From JAGWFU01 sp035534575 (GTDB taxonomy: Archaea > Micrarchaeota > Micrarchaeia > Micrarchaeales > Micrarchaeaceae): a stretch of DNA of 13,573 nt. The stretch is taken from NCBI GenBank assembly GCA_035534575.1, contig DATLRT010000020.1, positions 1 to 13,573 on the forward strand, given 5' to 3'. A program made the position numbers and the translations under genes. How positions within the stretch are numbered: position 1 is the first letter of the stretch; each line of letters opens with the position of its first letter. The notes beneath the pieces are model-generated. The model saw only the letters and a program-made list of their open reading frames with translations. It ran no database searches and was not told where the DNA came from. Shown here piece by piece: positions 6,767 to 13,407 of the stretch.

Positions 6767-9169
6767 ATGGTAGAGGAGGCCAATTCAGGCGTTGCCCAGA
6801 CCCATGAACACGGTCATGAGCACGCACATAATGAGCATGCTAACCCTGAGCATCAGCATCCTCAGCCGCACGCGGCCCACCAGCATCAGGAGCACCGCAA
6901 GAAGGAAAACCTCCTTCAAAAGTACAAGATACCCATACTTGCGACCGCCATTTATCTGCTCATAGCGCTTGTCATGTTTTATCCGATAACCTCCCACATC
7001 ACCAGCGTGACCCCGGGAACTGGAGGCGACTCTTACATAAACCTCTGGTCCATATGGTGGGTCAACTACGCTACGTTCAACCTCCACACGAGCATATACT
7101 ACAGCAATTTCATATTCTGGCCGTTCGGGGTGAACCTGGTGTACTGGACCCAGACGCCGCTCAGCGCCCTTCTCAGCCTGCCCTTCCAGGCAGTCAACCT
7201 GATATTCGCATATAACGTCATGCTTTTTGCCGGCTTCGCCGCCACGGGACTTGGGATGTACCTGCTTGCCGACTACATAGTGAAAAACAAGTACGCCGCC
7301 TTCATAGCCGGGCTTATCTTCACCTTCAGCTCCGTGCACATAGCGCAGGGGCTTGCACACATAGATTTCATACAGCTGGAGTGGATACCGCTTTTCGTCT
7401 TCTTCGCGCTCAGGACCCTGAACGGCTACAAGAGCTATTTCGACATACTCGGCATGGCAGCCTGCTTTGCGCTTGCCACCCTTATGGGAGTGATAGAGCA
7501 GAGCCTGATGCTGCTTCTGGTGCTCATAATGATAGTCATCGCCTTCCTCATCTATAGGAACACGAGGAAGCTCATACTCAACAAGAACTTCGCCATCTCT
7601 ATGGCGCTGTTCCTGGTACTGGCATTCATAATAGGCTCGTGGAACTTCATCCCGATAATACACTCGATAGGAGCGCCTGGCGGCGTTGCCACCGCACAGG
7701 GAGGGAACGACATACAGCATAACATGATATGGAGCACAAACCTGCTCTCGTTCTTCGTGCCCAGCTTCTACAACGGAATCTTCTATGGCCTGAGCGGCTC
7801 TGCGCCTGTTTACAACGTGCTCTACGCGCCGGACCCGACGGAGAGGGTTGCTTATGTGGGATTCCTTGCAATCATACTGGGCCTGTTCGGCATCTACAAG
7901 AACTGGAAGCAGTCAAGGCTGTGGGTCGCATTCGCGGTCATCTTCGGATGGCTCTCGCTCGGCCCCCTGCTGCAGATAGGCTCTTACATAACCGGGATAC
8001 CGACTCTTTACTACCTGTATCACGCCATACCTCTCCTGAATGTGATAAGGGAACCGGGAAGGTTCAACATACTGCTCATAATGGCGGTGGCTGTGCTTGC
8101 AGCGTTCGGTGTCAAGAGCCTGATCGAGAGGATGGAAAGCGGCACAAAGGCGATTGCAAGGCCGATGACAAGGGCACTCGCAGTGGTAGCAATCATATCG
8201 ATCATAATGCTGGTGGAAAGCAACGGGCTCTCGTTGGGCGCGCAGTCGACGGCGAACATATCCACGCCCGTGGCAGTGCCTCCGTTCTATCACCAGATAG
8301 CCAATCTCACTTACAACTTCTCTGTGCTCCAGTTGCCCATACTGCCGCTCAAGGCCAGCGCCTACATGCCGGAGCCGTACACCGGGCAGGCAACATATTA
8401 CACGTACATAACGCACAGGCCGGAGATAGGAGGCTACATAGCGAGAATCAACCTGACCAACCAGCTATCGCTCTACGATGTGCCGCTTATAGTCCAGGCT
8501 TCCAACCTCGACTACTATGGAAAGCTGAACTTCAGCTCGCCGGTGTCGCAGAACTACACTAACCAGACGCTGCTCACGCTCAACAACTACGAGACCGGAT
8601 TCGTGGCGGTGGCGAAGAGCGCATACAACCAGACCTCGCTTAACCTGCTCGAGAGCTACCTTCTCGGCGTGTTCGGGAACCCGGTGTACAACGACAACAC
8701 GACCATAGCATTCAGCACCACAAATGCGCTCAACAAGAGCGTCTACAAGAGCTTCGTGGCATATCCGTCGCTGACCCTTTGGGCCTCCACGTCCGTATTA
8801 TACAATGGCACATCCAGGACAGTGTGGGTGCCGACGGGCAACGGGCAGATAATCGTATATGCGCCCTACAAGAACGCGACCCTGCTTAACGCGGCGCTTG
8901 CCACAGGGCAGCTCTCCGTGATAAACACAACGATAAGGTTCAATGCGCTCACCGATGCAAAGTCAGGCACAGGAACCCTTTACATAGCAGAGCCCTCGGC
9001 GAAGGGCGGTTACACAACGATAGCTGCCCTGAACCTGACCAGCAGGCTCTCTTCTTATGAGGTAAACACGCCGCTGCAGTCGGGCCCCAGCGGCAACATA
9101 CTGTTCTTCGCCTCGGCGTCGCAGGGCTACGACGTGGCGCTTAGCAACATAACCTTCTCAAGGAAGTGA
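6767..9169 (+). CDS. Large membrane protein, GT-C/YfhO-like, with His-rich tail and sequon-rich outer domain
   Basis: This protein is not assigned to a named enzyme. Three parts are visible. Residues 1-48 are a cytoplasmic-looking tail with 12 histidines between 13 and 43, alternating with E, A, Q and P. Residues about 55-490 hold around 11-12 membrane helices with a first outer loop containing GGDSYINLW (D88) and WPFGVNLVYWTQTPLSALL, then later REPGRFNILLIMAV. These are recurring features of GT-C-like and YfhO-like membrane proteins, whose conserved loop-1 acidic residue is often catalytic. Residues about 497-800 form a soluble, beta-rich outer domain with 15 N-x-S/T sequons; the first 496 residues have none. 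The flanking flippase and GT2 genes suggest a role in glycan transfer or cell-surface decoration. XPF follows after 4 bases. Enzymatic function remains inference; it could instead be a glycosylated structural protein. Confidence 0.75.
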   Translation: MVEEANSGVAQTHEHGHEHAHNEHANPEHQHPQPHAAHQHQEHRKKENLLQKYKIPILATAIYLLIALVMFYPITSHITSVTPGTGGDSYINLWSIWWVNYATFNLHTSIYYSNFIFWPFGVNLVYWTQTPLSALLSLPFQAVNLIFAYNVMLFAGFAATGLGMYLLADYIVKNKYAAFIAGLIFTFSSVHIAQGLAHIDFIQLEWIPLFVFFALRTLNGYKSYFDILGMAACFALATLMGVIEQSLMLLLVLIMIVIAFLIYRNTRKLILNKNFAISMALFLVLAFIIGSWNFIPIIHSIGAPGGVATAQGGNDIQHNMIWSTNLLSFFVPSFYNGIFYGLSGSAPVYNVLYAPDPTERVAYVGFLAIILGLFGIYKNWKQSRLWVAFAVIFGWLSLGPLLQIGSYITGIPTLYYLYHAIPLLNVIREPGRFNILLIMAVAVLAAFGVKSLIERMESGTKAIARPMTRALAVVAIISIIMLVESNGLSLGAQSTANISTPVAVPPFYHQIANLTYNFSVLQLPILPLKASAYMPEPYTGQATYYTYITHRPEIGGYIARINLTNQLSLYDVPLIVQASNLDYYGKLNFSSPVSQNYTNQTLLTLNNYETGFVAVAKSAYNQTSLNLLESYLLGVFGNPVYNDNTTIAFSTTNALNKSVYKSFVAYPSLTLWASTSVLYNGTSRTVWVPTGNGQIIVYAPYKNATLLNAALATGQLSVINTTIRFNALTDAKSGTGTLYIAEPSAKGGYTTIAALNLTSRLSSYEVNTPLQSGPSGNILFFASASQGYDVALSNITFSRK

Positions 9170-9173
9170 TTCC

Positions 9174-9827
9174 ATGGCTGGAAAAGTCCTGAGGGTCATC
9201 GTAGACCAGAGGGAAAGGAACCAGGAGCTGATAGAATTGCTGGAGGCCAGCGGCATGGAGGTTAGCTTCGATACCTTGCCGGTAGGCGACTACGCCATCT
9301 CGGAGAGGGTGTGCATAGAGAGGAAGACTATCTCGGATTTTGAGAGCTCGATGATGAGCGGAAGATTGTTCGAGCAGATAGCCAGGCTTAGGGAGGCCTA
9401 TGCGTTCCCGATACTTATCCTGGAGGGAGAGTACGAGGAGTTCAGGCTGAAGAGCAAGGTGATAAACGGCGCAATAGCCTCGCTCTACATAGATTACGGG
9501 ATAAACGTGATGCACTCGCACGGGGAGAAGAACACCGCTGAGATGATATCGAGCCTTGCCAAGCATGAGTCGCAGGGAAGGCCGAGCGAACCCTCGGCCA
9601 AGGGCGGATTCAAGTCACTGACGCAGCGGGACTTCCAGGAGCACGTTGTCGGGAACCTGCCGGGAGTGGGGCCTAAGCTGGCGAAGGCGCTGCTGAAGAG
9701 GTTCGGGAGTGTGAGGGGCATAGCTGACGCTGAGATTGAGGAGCTCACGGAAGTGGAGAAGATAGGAGACAAGAAGGCAGAGCTCATACACAAGACGATA
9801 AATGCGGTGTACGAGGGAGAGGATTAA
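9174..9827 (+). CDS. xpf: XPF/ERCC4-type structure-specific endonuclease (short form)
   Basis: The nuclease cuts branched DNA such as 3' flaps and stalled forks in repair and replication restart. The 217 residues contain an ERCC4 nuclease domain (about 5-140) with D11, GDY at 38-40 and the ERKTISDF block at 49-56, matching the GDxnERKx3D active site. A linker follows, then a tandem helix-hairpin-helix domain (LPGVGPKLAKALLKRFGSV at 162-180 and EKIGDKKAELIHKTI at about 195-209). It lacks the N-terminal helicase of euryarchaeal Hef and so resembles the crenarchaeal short form. No obvious PCNA-binding box is seen at the C-terminus (VYEGED). The ATG follows the previous stop by 4 bases, and an AGGAAGTGA site spans the junction, so it is translationally tied to the membrane-protein gene. 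No functional link between the two is apparent. Confidence 0.94.
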   Translation: MAGKVLRVIVDQRERNQELIELLEASGMEVSFDTLPVGDYAISERVCIERKTISDFESSMMSGRLFEQIARLREAYAFPILILEGEYEEFRLKSKVINGAIASLYIDYGINVMHSHGEKNTAEMISSLAKHESQGRPSEPSAKGGFKSLTQRDFQEHVVGNLPGVGPKLAKALLKRFGSVRGIADAEIEELTEVEKIGDKKAELIHKTINAVYEGED

Positions 9828-9830
9828 ATA
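9823..9830 (+). promoter_or_regulatory. TATA box and ribosome site before the inositol-phosphatase gene
   Basis: ATTAAATA overlaps the XPF stop codon and is centred 26-27 bases before the ATG at 9853. That predicts transcription starting at or within a base or two of the ATG. The gene also has a good GAGGT site (9843-9847, 5 bases before the ATG), which only a read-through transcript from XPF would carry. The gene may therefore be made from two kinds of message. Confidence 0.45.
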
Positions 9831-9852
9831 GCCCATTTTCCAGAGGTTTAAC

Positions 9853-10614
9853 ATGTCTTACAAATCTGTTGCGATAAAGGCTGCAAAAGAAGCAGGAAAA
9901 ACCCTTAAATTTAGATTTGATGCCAATCTTGAGGTAAAGGCTAAGTCCAAACATGATATAGTTTCAAATGTGGACGTAGAATCTGAAAGAAAGATTATAC
10001 AGATAATCAAGAAGAACTTTCCGACTCATGCAATTCAAGCGGAAGAGTCCGGCGCACAGGGCAAAATATCGAATTATAGGTGGATTGTGGATCCTCTTGA
10101 TGGCACTGCAAACTTTGTAACTGGCAACCCTTTCTTTTCCGTGTCCATAGCACTGACGTTCCAGGGTAAAGTAATTCTTGGTGTGGTCTATAACCCAATT
10201 TTAAATCAGCTTTATTATGCGGAAAAGGGCAAGGGCGCATTTTTGAACGGAAATAGGATAGTCGTTTCCAAGAATAGCTCATTAAAGGATTCCTTTATAG
10301 TTACAGGAAACTTGTATGACGAAAAAGGTATCAGCAAAGCGCTGCCCACTGTGAAGAAGTTGATATTAAGCTCCAGAAAGACCCTGATAATATTTTCCCC
10401 TGCATTGAACTTGTGCAACCTTGCAAGAGGTAAAATTGACGGATTTGTGGATAGGGGCGCAACGCCTGAGGATCACGCTGCCGGAAGCCTGATAGCCACA
10501 GAGGCTGGCGCGAGAGTTCAGAATTACTATTCGGATACATGGGACGTCAATAAAGAAGGAATAGTGGCATCAAATGGGAAACTGCATAATGCCATCCTCA
10601 AATTGATAGACTAG
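9853..10614 (+). CDS. Inositol monophosphatase family protein (IMPase/FBPase-like)
   Basis: This Mg-dependent, Li-sensitive-family sugar phosphatase probably acts on inositol-1-phosphate or fructose-1,6-bisphosphate. In archaea the two activities are often in one enzyme. The 253 residues show the three metal-site motifs: AEES around 63-66, the signature DPLDGT at 80-85 followed by NFVTGNPFFSVSIAL, and PEDHAAG with D207, followed by EAGARV. The length is normal for the family. The base composition is clearly different from the neighbours: hand-counted 60-base lines give 30-45% G+C here, versus 67% in the end of XPF. It uses codons such as AAA, ATT and TTT that the glycan genes avoid, which suggests a separate origin. 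It may supply inositol for phospholipid or glycan anchors. Its stop codon overlaps the stop of the convergent Cgi121 gene. Confidence 0.92.
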   Translation: MSYKSVAIKAAKEAGKTLKFRFDANLEVKAKSKHDIVSNVDVESERKIIQIIKKNFPTHAIQAEESGAQGKISNYRWIVDPLDGTANFVTGNPFFSVSIALTFQGKVILGVVYNPILNQLYYAEKGKGAFLNGNRIVVSKNSSLKDSFIVTGNLYDEKGISKALPTVKKLILSSRKTLIIFSPALNLCNLARGKIDGFVDRGATPEDHAAGSLIATEAGARVQNYYSDTWDVNKEGIVASNGKLHNAILKLID

Positions 10615-11078
10615 CCACCCTCGATCTGGAGAAGCGCCATCTTGCTGAACGCTGCGGAGTCATCCGCGGCCCACTTGCTTATTCTCTTTGCGGCACCAAG
10701 CATCTTTGACAGTTTGTAGTAAGATGATTTGGTGTCAGCGAACACGACAAAGCTGTCGTTGCTCTTGGCTCCTGCCCTTTCTATTGCGGTGCCGAGCTGG
10801 TTGGTGAGCGCAACAAACAGCAGCATCTCGTTCGCCACGCTCCTTGTCCTGTTGGTCTTGCTCCTGAACCTGGCTCGCGCATTCAGGTACGCTGCCAGAA
10901 GCTGCCTCTCGCTCTGCACATGCGCTGGATCGAATACCTGCAGCACACCGCCTTCCTTGTTCGCTTCTTTGACCGCATCAACTGTCATGTCGATGCTCTT
11001 TGCTGATGAAGATATGACTATGATGCAGGAGTCAGTGTCCCTATCTGCGGCAGGGCTGTGCTTTAATGGAGTTGACAT
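10611..11078 (-). CDS. cgi121: KEOPS complex subunit Cgi121
   Basis: Cgi121 binds the 3' CCA end of tRNA and recruits it to KEOPS (Kae1, Bud32, Pcc1), which makes the N6-threonylcarbamoyl modification of A37. The 155 residues match the family in the central LQVFDPAHVQSERQLLAAYLNA, then the hallmark RTRSVANEMLLFVALTNQLGTAI, and a C-terminal strand/helix pattern (FVVFADTKSSYYKLSKML). The ATG at 11078 is chosen because GGTG sits 6 bases upstream; a GTG at 11087 would add three residues. The other KEOPS genes are not in the window. A TATA-like AATAAATA (11108-11115) overlaps the stop codon of the upstream RelE-like gene, so it may have its own promoter. It converges with the inositol-phosphatase gene, the two sharing the tetramer CTAG as stop codons. 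Confidence 0.85.
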   Translation of the reverse strand: MSTPLKHSPAADRDTDSCIIVISSSAKSIDMTVDAVKEANKEGGVLQVFDPAHVQSERQLLAAYLNARARFRSKTNRTRSVANEMLLFVALTNQLGTAIERAGAKSNDSFVVFADTKSSYYKLSKMLGAAKRISKWAADDSAAFSKMALLQIEGG

Positions 11079-11107
11079 GTGCAACACCGAGGTAATCTCA
11101 GTTAGGC

Positions 11108-11115
11108 TATTTATT
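11108..11115 (-). promoter_or_regulatory. TATA box for cgi121
   Basis: AATAAATA on the minus strand is centred about 33 bases before the ATG at 11078. The predicted transcript start lies near 11085, just in front of the GGTG ribosome site. The box overlaps the stop codon of the RelE-like gene. Confidence 0.4.
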
Positions 11116-11494
11116 GATTTTCACTGCGGAGCAGCTGAGCTTCCCTAGTCGCCTTGCCATAGATGTTCTCTCTATGGCCTATCGCTATCACCAGTACCTT
11201 AGGCTCGGGAAACTCGTCCGCCTTATAGATTATCCTGTAGTTGTTGTCCTTTGAATGTACGGACCTGTAGCCCGGCAGTTCTCTGGAGCTCAGCTTGGCC
11301 CCAAAGGTCGGGTTTGATGCTAGCTCTTTCATTACAGAATCTACCCATGCTTCGATGCCGTTACTGTCCTTCTTTATTTGCTTCAAGAACTCCTTCTCGC
11401 ACCTGAGGGTCATACTAACCTCATAGCTCCTTGTAGTGGAGGTCTGTTCAGCCCTGTTGGTGTTGTTGGAAACCAGCTTTGAATTGTCGTTCAT
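11111..11494 (-). CDS. RelE/ParE-superfamily protein (possible mRNA interferase)
   Basis: This is a member of the RelE/ParE toxin fold, which cuts mRNA on the ribosome (RelE) or poisons gyrase (ParE). Visible features are the first helix with lysine-rich EKEFLKQIKKD, the segment LSSRELPGYRSVHSKDNNYRIIYKAD and the terminal strand pair VLVIAIGHRENIYGKA, which is the standard order of the fold. The basic residues R/K/H near GYR and GHREN could form the RNA-cleaving site. The first ATG gives 127 residues with a 27-residue polar extension. A start at 11413 gives 99 residues, the normal family size, and has GAGGT (11418-11422) 4 bases upstream, so the shorter form is at least as likely. No typical antitoxin (ribbon-helix-helix, AbrB or Phd) is adjacent. 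The partner would have to be the unknown 133-residue protein 19 bases upstream. Confidence 0.78.
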   Translation of the reverse strand: MNDNSKLVSNNTNRAEQTSTTRSYEVSMTLRCEKEFLKQIKKDSNGIEAWVDSVMKELASNPTFGAKLSSRELPGYRSVHSKDNNYRIIYKADEFPEPKVLVIAIGHRENIYGKATREAQLLRSENQ

Positions 11495-11513
11495 GTAAAT
11501 CTTGATGTGGGGC

Positions 11514-11915
11514 TTAGGGGTGGAATATCTTCCTTATCGCTATGTCCTGTATGGTCTCGTAGCTCTTTCTCGGCTTTATCTTGCCTATGTCCCTTGGGCT
11601 GTTGCTTGTCAGCTCTATGGCGACGAGCCTGTGGCTTGCAACCGCTATGGCCCCGAGCACTATCTTGTTGGTAGGGTCGTTTATCCCAGCATATGCCGCT
11701 TTTGATACGGTGATTGATGCGACGTTGAGGCTATTCCTTATCAGGTGGGAGAGCTTCTCGAATAGTTCCTCCCTCCTTCCGCCAGATGACTCACGCATAT
11801 ATGCGTCCACCAGCTTCGATAGCACGGGCTCGACGCTGGAGGGGTCTTTCTCCACTACCTTCAGGAGTTCTGCCTTGCTCTGCTGTATTACGTTAACCAC
11901 GCTTTTCGTCGTCAT
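11514..11915 (-). CDS. Hypothetical protein, 133 residues
   Basis: I do not recognise this protein. It is soluble, with an N-terminal half that reads as amphipathic helices (VNVIQQSKAELLKVVEKD; REELFEKLSHLIRNSLN) and a C-terminal half that looks alpha/beta, with two hydrophobic stretches (ASITVSKAAYAGI and KIVLGAIAVASHRLVAIEL) and a basic tail ending IRKIFHP. It has no cysteine and no evident catalytic motif. It precedes the RelE-like gene by 19 bases on the same strand, so they are probably co-transcribed, but it does not resemble any antitoxin DNA-binding domain I know. A strong TATA box lies about 58 bases upstream. An atypical antitoxin is one possibility, an unrelated housekeeping protein another. 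Confidence 0.7.
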   Translation of the reverse strand: MTTKSVVNVIQQSKAELLKVVEKDPSSVEPVLSKLVDAYMRESSGGRREELFEKLSHLIRNSLNVASITVSKAAYAGINDPTNKIVLGAIAVASHRLVAIELTSNSPRDIGKIKPRKSYETIQDIAIRKIFHP

Positions 11916-11966
11916 TTGGTCATCTGTAAGGATTCAAGCTGAATGATTATTGCAATTGATTGAGCA

Positions 11967-11977
11967 TAATATATATA
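11967..11977 (-). promoter_or_regulatory. Strong TATA box upstream of the 133-residue protein
   Basis: An 11-base run of alternating A and T (TATATATATTA on the minus strand) is centred about 57 bases before the ATG at 11915. This predicts a leader of about 30 bases ending in AGATGACCAA. It lies in the 104-base gap between ribH and this gene, the clearest promoter in the right third of the window. Nothing else is recognisable in that gap. Confidence 0.55.
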
Positions 11978-12019
11978 CTTATGCCGCGGGCACTGCGGAT
12001 GGTAATTAGGCTGTGGCTC

Positions 12020-12430
12020 TCAGAGCTTTTTCAGCTCGAGGTACAGCTTTTGCGCGGCCTCAACCGCCCTTTCCGATACCGGCACTATCCTCTTTATTGC
12101 CTGAGCGTCCGTCATCCCGGGGCCGGTTATTCCGAGCGAGACCGGCTTCTTATACTTCAATGAGAGCTTTACAAGCGTCCCTGCGGTCACGTTAGCTATC
12201 AGCTCGTCGTGCTTGGTCTGGCCCTTTATTATGGCGCCCAACGTGACGACAGCATCGACGTCATTTCTTGCCAGCAGGGCATCCACAACAATGGGCATGT
12301 CGAACGCGCCCGGGACGTGTGCCGTGTGGCTCACCTTGATCCCCAGTGCCTTCGCGCGTGACAGCGCCGTCTTTAGCATCTTGGATGTGACCTCCGAGTT
12401 GAACTCCGATACGACAATTGCTATTTTCAT
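12020..12430 (-). CDS. ribH: 6,7-dimethyl-8-ribityllumazine synthase
   Basis: RibH condenses 5-amino-6-ribitylamino-uracil with 3,4-dihydroxy-2-butanone 4-phosphate, the penultimate step of riboflavin synthesis; the enzyme forms pentamers or 60-mer shells. The 136 residues show the substrate-stacking F10-N11, VPGAFDMP (39-46), and GAIIKGQTKHDE (65-76) with the catalytic histidine H74, plus GITGPGMTDAQA near the C-terminus. The KHDE form and short length are typical of archaeal RibH. The start is the ATG at 12430; a TTG three codons upstream is less likely. There is no clear ribosome site. It follows the 303-residue gene by about 29 bases with no separate promoter visible, so it likely depends on that gene's promoter. 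No other riboflavin gene is present in the window. Confidence 0.94.
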   Translation of the reverse strand: MKIAIVVSEFNSEVTSKMLKTALSRAKALGIKVSHTAHVPGAFDMPIVVDALLARNDVDAVVTLGAIIKGQTKHDELIANVTAGTLVKLSLKYKKPVSLGITGPGMTDAQAIKRIVPVSERAVEAAQKLYLELKKL

Positions 12431-12459
12431 GATAATCAATTTTGGCCGAGCGTAGTGGC

Positions 12460-13371
12460 TCAGTATATTTCCCTTTCTATCGCGCCGATTCCAGAAGTTG
12501 AGACTATGAGATTGAGGTCCCTTAGCCCTGCTTTGTCGGAAAATATGACTTCCTTTGCGTACTGTCCTATCGCAGTGGCGGATCTCCTCTTCTCCCTGAT
12601 GGACATGTAATTGTGCTGCTCTAACAAATTGGATAGGCGGTTCATTAGGTGCCAGTAGGAGGAAAACCTGTCGCGCTGCGCAACCATGCTCCCCCTGATT
12701 TCGATATTTGCCTTAATCTCCTTGTTGTTGAAGCTGGATTGCATAAGGTGCTCTATCTTGTGGCACTTGGTTATAGTGTTAAGTCCCAACCTCTTGCCGC
12801 TGACCGGAACCAGGCTCAGCTCCTGAGATACCTTGAGAACCATGGCATGGAGGTGCATCGCGGTGTCTATGCTGGTGTTCCTGACGAATGTGGCTACTGC
12901 CCCGTATATGGGCGCATTCTTCTTGCCTGAAGCGGCGTCGTTTATCAGTTGCGCGATGTGCGTAGTGCTCATCTCGCCCATGCTCAGCCTTGCGTGTGCC
13001 CATTTGGAGAAGGAAGTTTGCTCGTCATGGCTTATCTCCTTCGCAACGGCCCACACGGCATCAGCGCCCCTATGCATGCTCAGGGGGTCGTTTACGTAGC
13101 GCCCTATGCTTGCCGGAGCGTGAGCGGGTATCAGGTCAATGAAGTTATAGCAGTTATTGGAAATCTTTATCTTTCGGAGTACATCCTTTATGTCGGAGTC
13201 CTCTGTTATGACAGTCGAAAGCGCGGTTGTCCTAAGCTGGTTTACTATGGGTCCCACGCCCACCTGCTTGACTATATCCTTTACGACTTTAGGCTGGAAT
13301 ACTGCCGCCCGGATCCATCTGTCGTCAGCATTCGCTATCTTCCGTGCAGTCTGCTCAAGGGTAGCGCTCAT
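12460..13371 (-). CDS. Hypothetical protein, 303 residues
   Basis: I do not recognise this protein. It appears largely alpha-helical and soluble, with no membrane segment or signal peptide. The N-terminal third (TLEQTARKIANADDRWIRAA; VVKDIVKQVGVGPIVNQL) and the middle part read as a series of short helices, somewhat like an alpha-solenoid. Histidines are frequent in the middle (AHAPAS, MHRGAD, KWAHAR, TTHIAQ, MHLHAM, CHKIEHL), though without a clear HD or metal motif. The C-terminus (RDLNLIVSTSGIGAIEREIY) is a likely strand-helix end. It leads an apparent operon with ribH, but nothing in it points to riboflavin synthesis. A TATA box lies about 32 bases before the ATG. The end of a transposase gene lies about 84 bases upstream on the same strand. 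Confidence 0.78.
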   Translation of the reverse strand: MSATLEQTARKIANADDRWIRAAVFQPKVVKDIVKQVGVGPIVNQLRTTALSTVITEDSDIKDVLRKIKISNNCYNFIDLIPAHAPASIGRYVNDPLSMHRGADAVWAVAKEISHDEQTSFSKWAHARLSMGEMSTTHIAQLINDAASGKKNAPIYGAVATFVRNTSIDTAMHLHAMVLKVSQELSLVPVSGKRLGLNTITKCHKIEHLMQSSFNNKEIKANIEIRGSMVAQRDRFSSYWHLMNRLSNLLEQHNYMSIREKRRSATAIGQYAKEVIFSDKAGLRDLNLIVSTSGIGAIEREIY

Positions 13372-13397
13372 TGTATCAACAGTATTCTTCCAGGAGT

Positions 13398-13407
13398 GTA
13401 TAAATTA
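13398..13407 (-). promoter_or_regulatory. TATA box for the 303-residue protein / ribH operon
   Basis: TAATTTATAC on the minus strand is centred about 31-32 bases before the ATG at 13371. The transcript would start about 5 bases before the ATG, so it is nearly leaderless; no good ribosome site precedes the ATG. Confidence 0.5.

Noticed and set aside
6785..7720. Long open frame (311 codons) on the minus strand opposite the membrane-protein gene
   Set aside because: It is the antisense shadow of a well-supported transmembrane gene. The product has an implausible Y/E/R/H-rich composition and no ribosome site or promoter of its own.
7729..8562. Long open frame (277 codons) on the plus strand inside the membrane-protein gene
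   Set aside because: It lies in another frame of a clearly coding gene, its protein is rich in R, H, G and Q with no recognisable domain, and the open frame is expected from the GC-rich codon pattern.
6767..9169. Calling the membrane protein AglB/STT3 because of the WSIWWVNY stretch
   Set aside because: The AglB signature WWDYG lies in its C-terminal globular domain. Here the tryptophans are in the first outer loop and the aspartate is missing from the motif, so the resemblance is superficial.
11514..11915. Calling the 133-residue protein an antitoxin
   Set aside because: Position next to RelE is the only support. No ribbon-helix-helix, AbrB, Phd or HTH pattern is visible and it is longer than typical antitoxins, so it was left as hypothetical.
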